DNA of 64,000 nt, taken from NCBI RefSeq assembly GCF_019649055.1, contig NW_026570226.1, positions 1,674,001-1,738,000 of the forward strand, read 5' to 3'. The notes beneath the pieces are model-generated. The model saw only the letters and a list, made by a program, of their open reading frames with translations, ran no database searches and was not told where the DNA came from. Numbering within the stretch: position 1 is the stretch's first letter; each line of letters starts with the position of its first letter. This stretch comes from Paramacrobiotus metropolitanus (taxonomy: Eukaryota > Tardigrada > Eutardigrada > Parachela > Macrobiotidae). Positions 13,111 to 26,148 of the stretch are shown here, piece by piece. The position numbers and the translations under genes are program-made.

Positions 13111-14930
13111 ACGAGTCTTTGCAAATTCATTGCAAATTTGTACTTATGGTTAATTATCGTGCAGCATGTAATGAGTTTTTCCTTCTTTTAGAATTAATGT
13201 GAAGTAAATGTAGCCGTTGCTGTTGGTAAGCCTAGAGTGGCTAATCAATTGCAAAAGGCAAAAATTCGCATTAAAAATGGTCGTCTGCCCGACATTATAT
13301 ATTAGTATTATAAACTGCACTTCGGCCGACAGCCTGGTTCCAAAATCAGAATTAGGAGTGCGCAGAGTCTTCCGTTGTTGTTGTTCAGTACACATGTGTG
13401 CAATTCAAAGGAAATTGTTATCATGATCATTTCACGATCAGTTTTAAAAATAAGCAAATAAACATGCGCAGAAATGCGGTAAGTACTATTAATTGTAAGT
13501 AGATTCGTTGCCCATGGACCATATCTAATTTATACCTTCATTATAGTGAAAAGATAAATTTTCACTTTGGCAGATCGACGTACTCTGAAGATTTTAAAGG
13601 GCATGTGTTTTTATAATTAGGCTGCTGTATACGTATTAACCTGGAAATACTTTACCAAACATACAAAAAGTCCTAGGGTAGTAGAGTAAGCGCCAGATCT
13701 TGAGGTCGCATGGTCGTAATTAATTGAGTTATTTGAGAGATTGCCGGTACGTGATGTCAATATCAGCTGCCCGAATTCACGGGATCAGACACAATGCGTA
13801 TTCGATAGCAGTGACAAGAGAGTTCATGGGGATGACACAGTCGTGACAGTTTGATTAAAAGAATCATTGCATCATTTTGCATTTATTAGGCATGCAGTGA
13901 AAGTCTATAAAAGTTAATAATTACATAACACATATTACATACAGATGCGCGGCATGCGCCGTGTGGGATAATTCAGTTAGGGTGACTTACTGTTAACTGC
14001 AAGGCATTTGAGTCTTGGAGGCACTAGTTGAACACTAGCTAGAGTAATACGAGTACAATATGTAAAATTTAAACATTACGTAGCAATTTACTGCGCCTGC
14101 ACTGACAAGTTCTGAACGAAAACTCTGTTCCAGTTGACATGGGAAGGGACTTTGTTTAATTAACCATACATTCTCTGTGTAGAATTTCCACAAGAAAACC
14201 TTAAGAGTTTTAGAATTTCACTTTGCACAAGTCTGTCCATTAAATGAAATTGTAAAAAGAAATTTTAATCTCCTTATTTAATATGCACTATCAAAAATTT
14301 TGTGATATTATTTAATAACATTCAAGTTATCTCTCGCATAACATCTTCACATCCTTTAATTTGTTAGCGCATACGCGAATGGCCATTTCACTGGAAAATC
14401 CTTGCATGTTCCGTTTTAGCTCCTAAAACTTCATGATCAAGTGCCCTGTATGTATTTGTAATAATTATTGCAGCTAGTGTGCAGGTGCTGTTAATTACAG
14501 CGGAACTGCAAAAACGAGATATGTTCATCCATATTATCAGAATTTAATTGCGTATGAAAAGGAAAACGCATTTCCGTTGGCGTTGACGCGTACTTTTATT
14601 TCCTCTGACCTTTGAGTTTCATCATTCGTAAATTAAATACCGTCCAGCAATTTGCGATGGATGACGTTCATGACATTAATACTTTGTATATCAGGACAAC
14701 AACATATGTATGTGTGTGCACCTTTACCTGTACCAGCAGAATTACTGTACATAGGAAGTACCAATCGCTTTTCCAAGCTTACTTCGCATTGATACAAGAC
14801 CCTCTACAGTTTTCTGCAAATTTTTTAAACAGGAAACTTTTTTGTTAGGCAGTATAAGACGGCAATAATAGTTATAGGGGTACGTAGCATTGCACCGCTT
14901 TTTTGGTTGCACTGTTGGTGGCTTGGATTG

Positions 14931-15066
14931 GCACCCCGGTAAAACAACTTGCAAAAAAAACGTTAGTTAAACGTTAGGAGACGGCTAAAATTGACACACA
15001 TCCGTTCACCTACCGGTAGTTACACGTTAAACTAACGTTTTTCCTACAAGCTGTTTTACTCGGGGC
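14931..15066. repeat. Foldback (inverted-repeat) element
   Basis: Two arms of about 45-50 bp (14933-14980 and 15015-15065) pair imperfectly. The outer ends read CCCCGGTAAAACAACTTG on the left and, reverse-complemented, CCCCGAGTAAAACAGCTTG on the right; the inner parts both contain ACGTTAGTT. A spacer of a few dozen bases separates the arms and there is no coding capacity. This is the structure of a small non-autonomous foldback or MITE-like element. No clear target-site duplication was seen. Confidence 0.65.
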
Positions 15067-15250
15067 AGCGTTTGTAGGGTACTTACGAACGTAACGTAAT
15101 GTTAAATTTTATGCACATACTGGTACATTGTATACTCGTACAATAGCAAAATTTTTTATTTGCGAGTAACACACTAAATATAACTGTACAAAGACGAGGA
15201 ATTAAATTTTGTTTTTTACTTCTTTCAGTGACCTATACACTACACAATAT

Positions 15251-15282
15251 ACACATCGAGTAGAACGTTCTATACGATGTGT
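15251..15282. repeat. 32-bp near-perfect palindrome
   Basis: The sequence reads ACACATCG-ag-TAGAACG followed by its reverse complement with two mismatched pairs, centred on AACGTT. It lies between two larger foldback structures. Confidence 0.8.
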
Positions 15283-15310
15283 ACTGTATATGTCAATGAA
15301 ACTGTAAAAA

Positions 15311-15423
15311 AACGACAATTATAAAATTTACGTACAGGCGCAGAAACCAGAATATCTACATTCTGGTTTTTGCGCCTACTGTGTACTGTAAATGTAAATT
15401 TTTATAATTTAATAATTGCCGTT
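15311..15423. repeat. Foldback element with short loop
   Basis: The left arm 15311-15353 pairs with the right arm 15361-15421: AGGCGCAGAAACCAGAAT on the left against AGGCGCAAAAACCAGAAT (reverse complement) on the right, with further pairing through ATAAAATTTAC and CGACAATT. The right arm carries about 20 extra bases. It is directly followed by TTAACCGTTAACT (15422-15434), a 13-mer that also forms the outer end of the foldback at 35474. Confidence 0.7.
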
Positions 15424-16809
15424 AACCGTTAACTCGCAATTAATTAAGGCGGGTGCTCGGACTCATGACCATAGTTTCATTTTTCTAACTTACGCGAGTG
15501 CATGATTTATCAAAAACCGCTTAACATTGCATATATATTTCTCATCGTCGAGTGGTTTCTTTGCGCTTTGAGACCATGCATCGATTACCGGGATCTACAG
15601 ATGGTGACTACAAAATCTGAATCCAGTTGCGGAGAACTGGGAATTAGCACCAGCAATCCAATTTCATTTCCAAAACTAAAATTAAAATATATAATGTGTA
15701 TTTCGGGTCACTCCATCTTCAAATGCGTACCAATAAGACAGGTTGGACAGTCCACTGTGTCCAAGCAGATATGACCTCGCAGACGCAAAACCGTTGTCCA
15801 GGCCAATCCAGATACAGTATAACTTTATTTTATATGCGAGGTAGAAAACGTGTTTACGCTTACATTCAAGACTTCGCCTTAGCGGTCTATATGATTTATT
15901 ACCTACTTGAATTAAACTTAAATACTTACCAACGCGGGAATGCGGCATCTGTTTTGGGAACAGCACCAGCTAGAATCGGCTAATTTGGATGAAATGTTCT
16001 GTATGATTAGGATTTAGGCCACCTATTTCCGTAAACGGCTGAGGTTGTGTAATCAGTGCAAATATCTTCTACTTTCATAGTAAACTTGTGATTTTATTAT
16101 ATCGCTAATCTCAATAAAGTGAATACTTATTACAATTCATTTTCATAAATAAGTTAAAATAACTGATGTTATTTTATGGATTATTATGTTTTTTGACCTT
16201 TTTATGACGGCTTGTAAAATGGGCACCCGCCGCGGGAGACATTCACCCTACCGTGCTGCGCTTGTTAATTTGGAAAAAATTGAAGGCAGCGCCATCTCAG
16301 CAAGCAGATCCTTGGCCATGCAGATGGCGCTAAGTTCCTTTGCTTATGATCAACCGCCAATTTTGTGATTGGCATATTCCCCTAATCGCTATTGATTCGC
16401 AATTTTCATTCGCCAGTGTGAACAGGGCGTACATAATACCGCCCACAATATATGCGTAACGCTTGTGCTATGTGCTGGTGCACTTTTACGGCGTAAACCG
16501 TTACGTCACATCTAGTATGTATATTGTACTGTCTAATTTTGTCGTCTGGAATTTTCGTCTTTTTTGTCGGGTTTCTGGAGTATCTCCTCTTGTCTGCGTT
16601 CAGCTGTCAAGAACTACGCCAGTTTTATGGTTCTTCTCAACGTTCAATGATTTTTAAATGTAGTAACAGCGCCGTTTGATTATATTGGCTAATCAAAGTA
16701 CCGACGGTATTTGAAGAGTGGGGAGCTGGTTTTCCCCTTCGGTTTATCTGTGATCGTCTCAAGAGTCGATAAATTCCGTACAAGTTGAGTGGCCACATCT
16801 TCCGATCCA

Positions 16810-19800
16810 ATGGAAACAGACGATGTTGAGTTTCAACCTGTTGGGCAAACGGAAGAGGGCTATTATCTTGACGGGAGTCCGGCGTCCGTTCCCAGTGCGC
16901 TAGAACGACCAAGTATTGTACGTCCGTTTTTTTGTCGAGATTCTGCTACATCATCGGTTCTATTCTTACAACTGGTCGACACGATTCCCTATTCTTTTCA
17001 GGGTCAGAGTGTTGCTCAAGCGGCTAGTTTATTGAATCCGTTCAACTGGTTTAAGAAGGAGCCCTCGCGAAGACCCCCGCCATATTCGCGACCACCTCCG
17101 CGCCGAGCACCGCCACCCAATCGCCCTGCCATCCTCATCCCCCGCCATGCGCCTGCTGAGCCCCCCGAACAGCCCAATAAACGGCGGAAGGTCTATGAAA
17201 TCGAGTTTGGCAAGATCATTAAGCGGGAGGAGTACGGCGAAAATCCGCCGACGAATGGCGCGATGCCACCCAATGTGGACCTCATGGTGGATGAGCGACC
17301 CCCCAAGAGTCCCACTTCGAGTGTTGGTAGTTATTTAACAGAGGACGAAGATTCGGACCTAGAAGTGTTGTCTTCATCTTCGTCGTCGATCGTGAATCGT
17401 CGGAAGAAATTGTCTGAAGGATCAAGAACTTCAGGTAAGTTTTGGTTTTCGCGCCAGTATCTCCTGGGATTTTCTGGCACTATTTTTTAATATTTTATTA
17501 TGATTGTTATTGTATTAAGTATATGTTTTCGCGACACTAGAATTATGAACCTTCTGTTTTAAAGTAGAAGTCTAAAACTTGCAAAAGTTGCCAGTGAGAA
17601 TACTTTTATCGTATTTAGGTTCTTCCCGTGATATATTCGACTCGGACAGGAAACCCAGCTCATCGGGGCTGCCTCGCTTTCCGCTGAGCGAACGACGAGA
17701 TCTCTCTAGTCCATTATCATCTGCATCATCTCGCCAGACTACCGGATTGCCGTCTGTTCTAACGCCTTCGCGATCATCCCAAGTTAGCACTAACGTTCAG
17801 CATCATCCTTTAATGTCTGAGGTGCAATCACCCGTGAGCAGTGCCACATCTGCTACTCCGCCACAAGCCACACTCAACAAGAAGCGCAACTTTCAGGAAG
17901 TCGATAAGGACGAGGCACTGCCGAGTTTCTTTTCCACTTTCCCACGGTCGGCGGACCGAAGATCGTCGGGTGTGCTGCCCGTTTCGCGTTTCGGCTCGCG
18001 AGTATCGGAAGTTCAGGCGGGCAGCAGTGGGAATAGCGGTCCACTGGCGACGAATTTGAGTAAACGCTACCTGGGCAACAGTGGCGTGAAAATCCCGTTA
18101 AATACACAGTCGGACTCGGCCCGCTCCAGTCCCGCGAGCTCCGAGCTGGAGAAAATGTTTCCGCCGTTGAAACGCATGCCCATGCCTGGCCGATCCTCCT
18201 CCCCGCTTCAGTCAGCAGATAAATCGGCGAACCGCAATCGTTTGAAGTTGGAGAATTTGGATTACAAATACGTTGTCCGTTCCCCTGTTGTCCTGCCCAC
18301 AGATGGACAGGATTTTGTGTTTAATGCGTCTATCGTGGTGCCCAGCGGCGCTCTAGCTCAAACAATTGACATTAGTGGATTTTCAACCGAACCCTCCCCC
18401 CGCCATTCACCACCACCGAAAATACATCGTTGTCGTCTTTGTGGCATTTCCGTGAAGAGTGGCGAACAAGAATGTAGTGAATGCACCGGAGCGCGCGCCA
18501 CTCCACAAGATACCGTGCGCATTGAGCACATGGAAAGTAAGAAAAAAGAGACGACTGTTGTTGAGACAGGAGGTTGGACGTGCAAAAACTGCGGTAATCA
18601 TTACTCGGAACGTACTGAGCGCTGTGTGGAGTGCGGCGCGAAGAAACCAGCTGGTAAGGCCATAGAAAAGCCTTCGAGCACGGTTAAACCTTCCACATCA
18701 TCGGAAAGTGTAGAGTCCGTAAAAGTCCCTGCGTCTACTTCGAAGGAGACCGTTCCGCGGACAGGGCAGCCGGAGACTGCGTCTAGAGCTCCATTGGAGG
18801 TAGAAAAAACAACGGAATTCTCCAGTAAAGATGCCAGCGCAACCACTACCGGTAGGTTTTCTAAAATGGTAGTTTGACTAAAATACTCCTGATAATGAAT
18901 ATTGACTTGTTATAGCTGCTCCCTCAACGTTCGTTGATATTTGGTCGAAAAAGAAATCCGGATGGGACTGTCAAGAATGTTTCGTAAGCAATAAGGACGG
19001 CCAGAATGCGTGTGCGTCATGTGGAACACCCCGACCTGGAGCCGCCTCCACTTCTTCCGCTGCTTCATCAGCGGCTGCTGCTCCTGCGCCAAGTTTTTCA
19101 TTTGGATCGGGTGCCATGAATTTTCAGTTCGGCGCTCCGTTAGCAAAGCCAACTGAGCCTTCTGCGCCGGCTTCTACGGCTGCCCCAGTGACAACTGGTG
19201 GATTCTCCTTTGGATCAAAGCCATCGGCATCCACAAACGAGCCGGCAGTGTCCACGGGGATATTTGGCGCTCCGATTACGACATCACTACCTTCGTTCAA
19301 TTTTGGCCAGCCGCCAGTGTCTGGTACGAGTACGGCACCCCCCATTGCGGGTTTCGGGTTTGCTCCAGCTGCACCGATAGCAAACGGTATGTGTATTGTA
19401 GTTATCCTTATATTTGTTTGTTCTGTGGGCAGCAGTCATGGAATTTGGAATACTGAAGTAGTGCAGCAACAAACTATCGATTTTGATTCGATGGCTTCAG
19501 TTGTCTTTTTCCTCTGATCTTACAGTAATTTATAATAATATAATAATCTTACTACAACAATTGTTTCAGGATTACCGGTGTCTGCGCCAAGTAAAGTGGA
19601 CTTTACTCCGGTCATTACCAGTACAAGTTCGACTTTTGATGCTCCCAGGCCGTCATCAACGGGCTCTGTTTTTGGTGGATTCAGTCTTGGCACCGCAGCG
19701 GCGCCTAGCGAGCCTGCCAAGCCAGCATTTCAGTTTGGATTGAATGCGCCGTCTCAAAGCTCTGGTACGATTTGCAATGAAACTGTTACATTTTATTTTT

Positions 19801-20837
19801 CCTTTAACAGTTACAATACCTAAAACCAGCTACAGTATCTAGCCGTGGCGTACTGGTATGTTTTTATAGAATAATCGGATTCAGTTTTTTTTAAACAAAA
19901 TTTTCACGTTGTTAAGTTAGTGCTTTTTATGACCGCCTAGCTTAAGAGTAGAAATCCGCTTGAACGAGGATTTTTTCATAGGTTCTTCGCTTTTCGGCGG
20001 TCTGGCGAATGGTCTGAGCACATCGGCGTCCACTGCGCCCACATCTGGACTGCCCACGTTTGGCGCCGAAGGACAGGTCAAAGCAGCGGTTACTGCCGCA
20101 CCTGGTAAGCTATGCTGTACTTGCAGTCTTTCACTTAAAGTTAAGATTTAAGAGTAATTCCGGGATTAATTATTTAAACATGCTTATACTAGGTTCATAG
20201 CGACAAGGTTGCAGTTGTTATCAAAGTACGCTTTTTATCCAGTACTTTCAAAGACTTGTCTTCGTTTAGGTAATCCTGCGCCGTTCATGTTTGGCCAAAG
20301 CAATCCTGCCGCTGCCTCGACTTTTCCGGGATTTACTGCACAAATCCCATCCACTACCGGGTTTGGTGCTGCTCCCGGTGGATTCTCTTCTTCAGTTGCG
20401 ACTACAAGCGGCAATTCGGGTAACTTTGCTGCAATTTTGCGGTAACTTTGCATGTGAACGTTAGTTTTTCTGAGCAGGTGTCACTTTTGGAAGCAACTTG
20501 TTCGGTCAAAGTAAATCGGAAGCGCCACCGTCGGGATCACTGTTCAATTTCGGACAGCCGTTACAGAACGGGCAAACGTCTACTTTACCATCAAGCCAGT
20601 CGATTGCCGGTGGAATTTCTTCGCAGCCAAATGCTCAAGTGCTGAGTATATTGGGATCACAGCAGCCTGCCATGCCTGGTCAGCCCGGAACATTTGGAAG
20701 CATGGGGTAGGTCTTATTTGTATTTTGTTTATAAACGTTCGCAACTGGTAATTATAAGATGCTTTCGGTTGTGTTGCAGTGGACCTCCCAATGCCCGGCG
20801 AATTTTAAAAGCAAAACGGAATATCACACAAAGGTGA
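16810..20837 (+). CDS. NUP153: Nup153-like FG nucleoporin with RanBP2-type zinc fingers
   Basis: A nuclear-basket nucleoporin that binds Ran and transport receptors. Exons: 16810-16917, 17002-17434, 17619-18851, 18916-19386, 19570-19764, 19982-20104, 20270-20419, 20478-20706, 20780-20837; the total is 3000 nt, 999 residues. The N-terminal region has NPFNWF, a Pro-rich segment, a basic KRRKV nuclear signal and acidic/Ser runs. Three C-x2-C-x10-C-x2-C zinc modules follow: HRCRLCGI (near 18424), GWTCKNCG (18572) and GWDCQECF (18960); the first lacks the usual Trp. Beyond them are FxFG, GLFG-like and FG motifs (for example FSFGS, FNFGQP, FMFGQS) and a basic C-terminus, ARRILKAKR, as in Nup153. 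I chose the first in-frame ATG, since the open frame upstream begins without one. The first intron (84 nt) is in frame without stops, so its removal is probable, not certain. Confidence 0.88.
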
Positions 20838-21269
20838 ATCCATGGAGTCTGTAGACGGGGTGCGGCGATTGCTTGCCGTGATTGCTAAGTTGATAATTTA
20901 TGCAGTTTTCTTTCGGGTTACTTTCATACCTTTTTGTTCAAAGGTGACAATATGTGGTACTAGAAATTTTTGACGGCCAATTATTTTAAATATGGATTGT
21001 TAAAGAAGATGTTTTTAATGACGAGGGATATTCATACTGTGGCTTTGCTTTATTGTCTTAACTTGATGTCGTTTTCTTTTGGGATGGATGTTATTTTTTC
21101 GGGTTTGGCAATGATGCCCAGTTGCCCATCTAGTGCTGAATTTTGCAATGCGATAAACAACAAAAACATGTTGACATTTTCTCTGTCGAGCCACGTTCTG
21201 GCAAGAAGCAGCATGTCTTTCAAAGTCTGCGGAAACAACATTGATAGCAGTAACACAGATAAAAAATTG
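20838..21269. other. Convergent 3' UTRs of Nup153 and CANT1
   Basis: A short AT-rich interval between two stop codons facing each other. An AATAAA for the minus-strand gene lies near 21050. Nothing else was seen. Confidence 0.6.
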
Positions 21270-22754
21270 TCATATAAACTCTACGCCTTCAAATTTTATA
21301 TTTTTAACAATAAGAGTTTCTGGCAGTAAAATCTTGCCAGTTAGATCAAAGGCCATAATATAGGACGATATATTACCATCGTCCTCTTCCGATTTCAACG
21401 CTACAATAATATTATCACCGGAATCGGGAAGAAATTTAAACGACGAAAACCCGTGTGTCGGACTAACTTCGCCCACAAGAATATCATCAATCGCCGAAAA
21501 ATTCTCCTCCGCCACCAACATGTGATTCGCACCCATGTGCTCGTCCAGTTTTTCATCGTACTTGTCTTTACTGACTCTTCGTGGTAGGAACACCCATTTG
21601 CGGTGCTTCTCCGACCAACCACCGGTTTCATGGATAACATAACCTGGAAACTGGATGTTTAATTTTTCGCGGATGGCTAAAAAGTTCTTTTTCCAACTGA
21701 AATGTTGGACACGGCCATCGGTGGAGATACGCTTAATCCACAACGGATTATCGTTGATCAGTTCGCCCGTGGGCGATGTCCATTCCTTCCCGAAACCCCC
21801 CACGAATAAGTGCTGATCTTTAACAGTTGCCCACTCTGACTTAAAACCTACAAAAAAAACAAGAAAATCAATAGAATAAAACGTTAAAACAAATGTAAGC
21901 ATGTGCAAAAATCTGTCAAAAACAGTTCAATATTTTTCAAACAAGAAATTTCTGTCGCAGATTCCACAAACTTGCGACAAAATACCGTCGACGAGATGCT
22001 TAATGTTATTCTGCAAAGTGCAAACTATATCTAACGTGGCCATTCCAAACTTTTATCAGAAGCTCATTATAAATCGCTGATTTATTCCCAACCACGTCAT
22101 ATGTCGTGGCATCAACGTGGTTTCCTTACCCTTCGTGGCTCTGCCATTTCCATCCGTCAAGATCACCCAGGGAATCGCCAGATTCCCCTCAATCTCATAT
22201 ACTACACCGGTCCGATCATCCACACCGTACAGTCGCCCGTTGAACACCACCAACTCGCTCATTTCCATGCCGCGATTCCCGTAAGCCCATGAACTGACCA
22301 GCTTAATCAGTCCCGCTGGCTCGCGTTCCCATTCCACTTTGATCTCCTTAAACTCCGGATTCCATAGTATATCCCCGTATTTTAGATAGCTCATCCACTC
22401 TTCTTTTCCCTCCACTTTGGCTTTCAGGTCCATATCGGCCACCAGTGCAATGCGATACTTTATCCAGCCACCTTCTAATTTCACAGGATGTGTCAGTGGG
22501 TACGTGGCGTTATACGGAAGCTCGGGAAAAAAATACGGATCCAAGGGATCGCCCATGGGAAAGCGCGGATTCCTCCGGTAGAGGCCATCCGAAGGCATTA
22601 ATTTATAAAGAAAAATTATAAAGATGAGCGCTCCCGCGACGATCAGCGCGAATAAGGATTTGCCCTGCAGACGGATCGTGGAGTTGCCTAGTTTGATCAC
22701 TCTGGCTTTCTCGGCGGCTTCCATTAGGAATATGTTACTCCGGTACTGATTCAT
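21270..22754 (-). CDS. CANT1: Soluble calcium-activated nucleotidase (apyrase)
   Basis: A Ca2+-dependent nucleoside diphosphatase (UDP/GDP) of the secretory pathway, involved in proteoglycan synthesis in animals. Two exons, 22754-22130 and 21847-21270, join in phase to give 400 residues, almost the same as human CANT1 (401). A type II signal anchor is visible (SLFALIVAGALIFIIFLYKL, about residues 33-52) after a short basic cytoplasmic tail. The apyrase beta-propeller follows, with ELVVFNGRLYGVDDRTG, WVILTDGNG, the intron, and then KDQHLFVGGFGKEWT, ETGGWSEKHRKWVFLPRR, SSFKFLPDSGDNIIVALKSE and a C-terminus KFEGVEFI that match the family closely. Asp/Glu residues in the VDDRTG and KSEE strands are candidates for metal or nucleotide binding. 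Confidence 0.95.
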
Positions 22755-25700
22755 CGAAAAAGTGGGTACCTAGCGTTTATGAGGACTTCTCCGAAGAAGC
22801 GTCGAAGTGTCAGCATTATTCAGTGAAGCTCCGAGAAGCCAGCTGATCATGTGTTGAATGCAGTAATCAGAATGAAACAAGGCAAACAGGAAACCAAAAA
22901 AGGATTAGCTTTATATAGCTTTCCCTCAATCTAGCAAGTTGTTCAAAACATAACTGTAAGAGTTAAGACTAACCACAAAATAACCCAGAACTAAGGATGG
23001 CTTATCACAACTTGGCCATGGAAAAATTAAACATATTTATGATTTTATCCAGACTTATAAAAAATTTTGTGTAAGATGGACACACTGATACAGACAATAG
23101 TGATATGTACTATAGTATAGTCGCATTCGACGCATTGTCACTTTTGTTTGGACTTTGGGGCAACTTGAAGTTGAACAATGAACGCCCTGCTGATGCAGTA
23201 GTACTGGAGGGTATTAGGTTTGTTGCACTCTGTACAACCGTAAAAATTAAAAATAAGATTTACTGTAACATAAAAAAATAAAAAGTTAAAATAAGTACGA
23301 AAATAAAAAGACAATAAGAATAATAAAATTTTTCTGCTAAAAAATTTGACTAGAAGTATATTAATTACAAAATAATATAATACAATTATATACTCTATGT
23401 ATTATCTGTATCCCAGTATTGTGCGCATACCTATTAGGCTATTACAGTAATGTGTTGCCATAAAGAGGCTCTATTTCCAGCAAATTCATATTCTATACTA
23501 CAATCTGTACTTCGTATGCAGTAGAAAACATTTTAATTAATGGCCAAAAGCTAATTTATCGTTACGTGGTATTTTAAGACGGCCGTGAAGTACAGGTTAC
23601 AGCAGGAACACCAGCTTGTGCATGATAGCTTAGCGGCACTCGCTATACCTTACCCATAATTGGTAATCACAAAATTGCATGCCGCAAAAGAGTGATTCCA
23701 GATTAAAGACCCTATTTTACTTCTTGCGAACGTAAGTACCGTGTTTGCCATCTAAATAAAGCATCGTCGGCAGATCTAGAGGCGATACAATACAATATCT
23801 TAAGCTTACGGTCACATAGCCAAATTAAATAATCCGATCAGGTTAGAAACTAAAGGAAATCCTCGCACTTTATGCTTAAGAAATCGAGTTACCGATTATG
23901 TATTGTACGTTGGACATTAGGAAAGGGCGTGCGCTACACGGTGTTGAGCGCCATTTATCAAGAATTGTAACTGAAAAATGTTAGTGATAAAGAATGCCTT
24001 TAAGCCGCGCAAGCAAAACATCTGCAGTTGCAGATCGCTGTTGACTGTTCAGTAGTGTTTGGTGTTTACTTTCTATGATTTTTAGTCTGACGCACACGAA
24101 TAAAATTAATGGAAGTTATTGTCCTGGGCTACTGGCATTGTTATATACGATCAACGGAATTGCATGCATAGCTCTAGATGTGAAAGTTAAAAAAGGTTTT
24201 TTTCTAATAATAATTGATAACCTTAATGTTTCCGAAGCATTAGTACAGATAAGTACGAGTACTAATTCATCATACGCTGCATTGCTTCATTTTAGAATGC
24301 AGCTCACCGTCAAGGTCAGTACTGAGTACAATACGGCGTATTAAGTACTGCGCCTACAAAGACATAAGAAATCCCTTTCAACTTACTTGGTGAACTTACA
24401 CGGGCAGGGACAGCTCTCCCAACGCACTCTGAGCCTTTATTCAACGTTGAATCTCAAGACTTAAACGTTTGAAAAGAAAACAGGTGAAGCGGCTTTTTCC
24501 GTTCTCGTATAGAAGAAATTCTAACATCAACCAGCTATGGTTCTGGTAGAAATTGTGCGACTGCAGGTACATTATTATGCACTCGTATTGCATAAATTTG
24601 TACCGGCGGTATATAGTATTCTGTATAGATACTTACTACTCGTAGGGATTACATACGCACAAATCTCAATTAGCGTATGCATGAAATTAATGTGGCCTAA
24701 TTTAAAAAAAAACTAAAAATCCTATTTTTATCATAATATTTTAAATTAATAAGTACTGCGAGAGTACTTGTGCATTAATTTTACGCTTTTAATCGTAATA
24801 GTTTCGCAATAGTACTGAAACAAGTGCTTGTGCGATGCTGTTATCCATGCTTTGGCAAAAAGGCAAAGGCAAAAAAAAAACTGTAATACAAGATTGTATA
24901 CATGAATAATTATGGAATAAGATATTCGGTGCGCAAAGCAGTGACGAAGCAGTACTGTATTTTAAGTCGGCAGTTACACTGCAATAATTATGAAGACGCA
25001 ATTACACTGCAACTTTTGAATGCCGAATTAATTCACTTTGGCAAGCCGGTTGAAATTTGGCGGCCCAGACTAATTTTTCTACTCTAGAGTAGAGTTTCGA
25101 TTTCGTAAAAATCGATTTCGTAACCTATAGTGCATATTAATGCATATAGTTTTTACGGTATATTGGTGAAATTTACAAGAGTAATATCAAAAAAGTCTAC
25201 ATCGGGCAAATAAACATAAGACATGCCGATTAAGCTATAGCCTTTTGAACTTTTCCAATTTTAAAATTTTTTCGCGATGTCGGGACATGATACGCAGGCC
25301 ACTTTGCCATAATTCTGTTGTAGGTTCCAGACTTGCAGGAGTTGTTTAATCTACTTGGTAGTGGTTTTTCCACAAAATGAAACTACGGAAAATGTTGCAT
25401 GTATTATTACAGTAAATAGTTACATCAGAATTATTAGAACTGCAATACTGTCGTATACGATTATTTGTACATCTTCACATACCGTTAGTGCAAATTTTGG
25501 ACTTACGTGTAAGTCATAAATTTACAATCAAAAGCACAGTACCTCGATGTTTTCGCTTCGCTGAGCATTTCAAACGTGTTGCTCAAAAATGGAATACATA
25601 CGTATATATAGAACAAAGATTGCTTATAGGAATCTTGTTTGATGCACTTGAAGAACTGTTCTACAGCTTTAACACTCTTAATACTTATGGTTAGTGGTAC

Positions 25701-26148
25701 CTGTTAGTCTGTTACGTACGGACCGCCGGGACCGGTACGAGCAGAATTGTAGACAGAAAGTATTCCGTACTCACAATATTATATTTTGTACAACCCGTGT
25801 GATTATTTTCACAAGACGCACGGTCAAATCAATAATTTTGACATTGCGTATACCGTCGTAAAGGAATTAGTACCGAAGCGGCTACATAAAAGAAAGTTGT
25901 TGGTATTGCTGCTTTTTTGACTGATCCGGGCGATCGCGTTTCAGTCAACAGCTCAAAACGCGTTTCAGGTAAAAAGTGGACTACATACAGGTCAGCAGAC
26001 TGTTGCTTCGGCATTTATGAAATAAACCAATTGCATTCTTGATCTGCACGAAATTTTATTATTTCCCTTGCATCTATATAATTAATATACAACGTATCTT
26101 TCCGCAGACCATATTTCGTAACTGTAACCTTTTAACTGTTAACCGGAA
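22755..26148. other. 3.4 kb intergenic, AT-rich
   Basis: No convincing exon, RNA gene or large repeat was seen. Open frames such as 24075-24344 are AT-rich, lack splice context and resemble nothing known. Simple A-rich runs occur near 23270-23330, and the 8-mer TACGAGTA recurs here (24254, 24637). The last 60 bases contain an acceptor-like TTTCCGCAG just before the V-ATPase gene, possibly a 5' UTR intron end. Confidence 0.5.

Larger units (their letters stand above)
12701..16809. other. Gene-poor stretch with palindromic elements
   Basis: About 4 kb without a convincing coding exon; the ORFs present have no splice context or family resemblance. It holds a perfect 52-bp palindrome (13059-13110), three inverted-repeat structures (14931-15066, 15251-15282, 15311-15423) and a short 9-bp stem at 16289-16297/16322-16330. 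The last few hundred bases are presumably the Nup153 promoter. Confidence 0.5.

Noticed and set aside
16186-16368. 60-codon ORF before Nup153
   Set aside because: No splice link to Nup153 and no family resemblance; contains a chance 9-bp stem (GCGCCATCT/AGATGGCGC).
21050-21256. Minus-strand 68-codon ORF next to CANT1
   Set aside because: Lies beyond the CANT1 stop; the family length (400 residues) is already complete.
22091-22108. 18-bp near-palindrome CCACGTCATATGTCGTGG in the CANT1 intron
   Set aside because: Short enough to arise by chance; no second copy noticed.
24075-24344. 89-codon ORF in the 22.8-26.1 kb gap
   Set aside because: AT-rich codon use unlike neighbouring genes, no exon boundaries and no motif.
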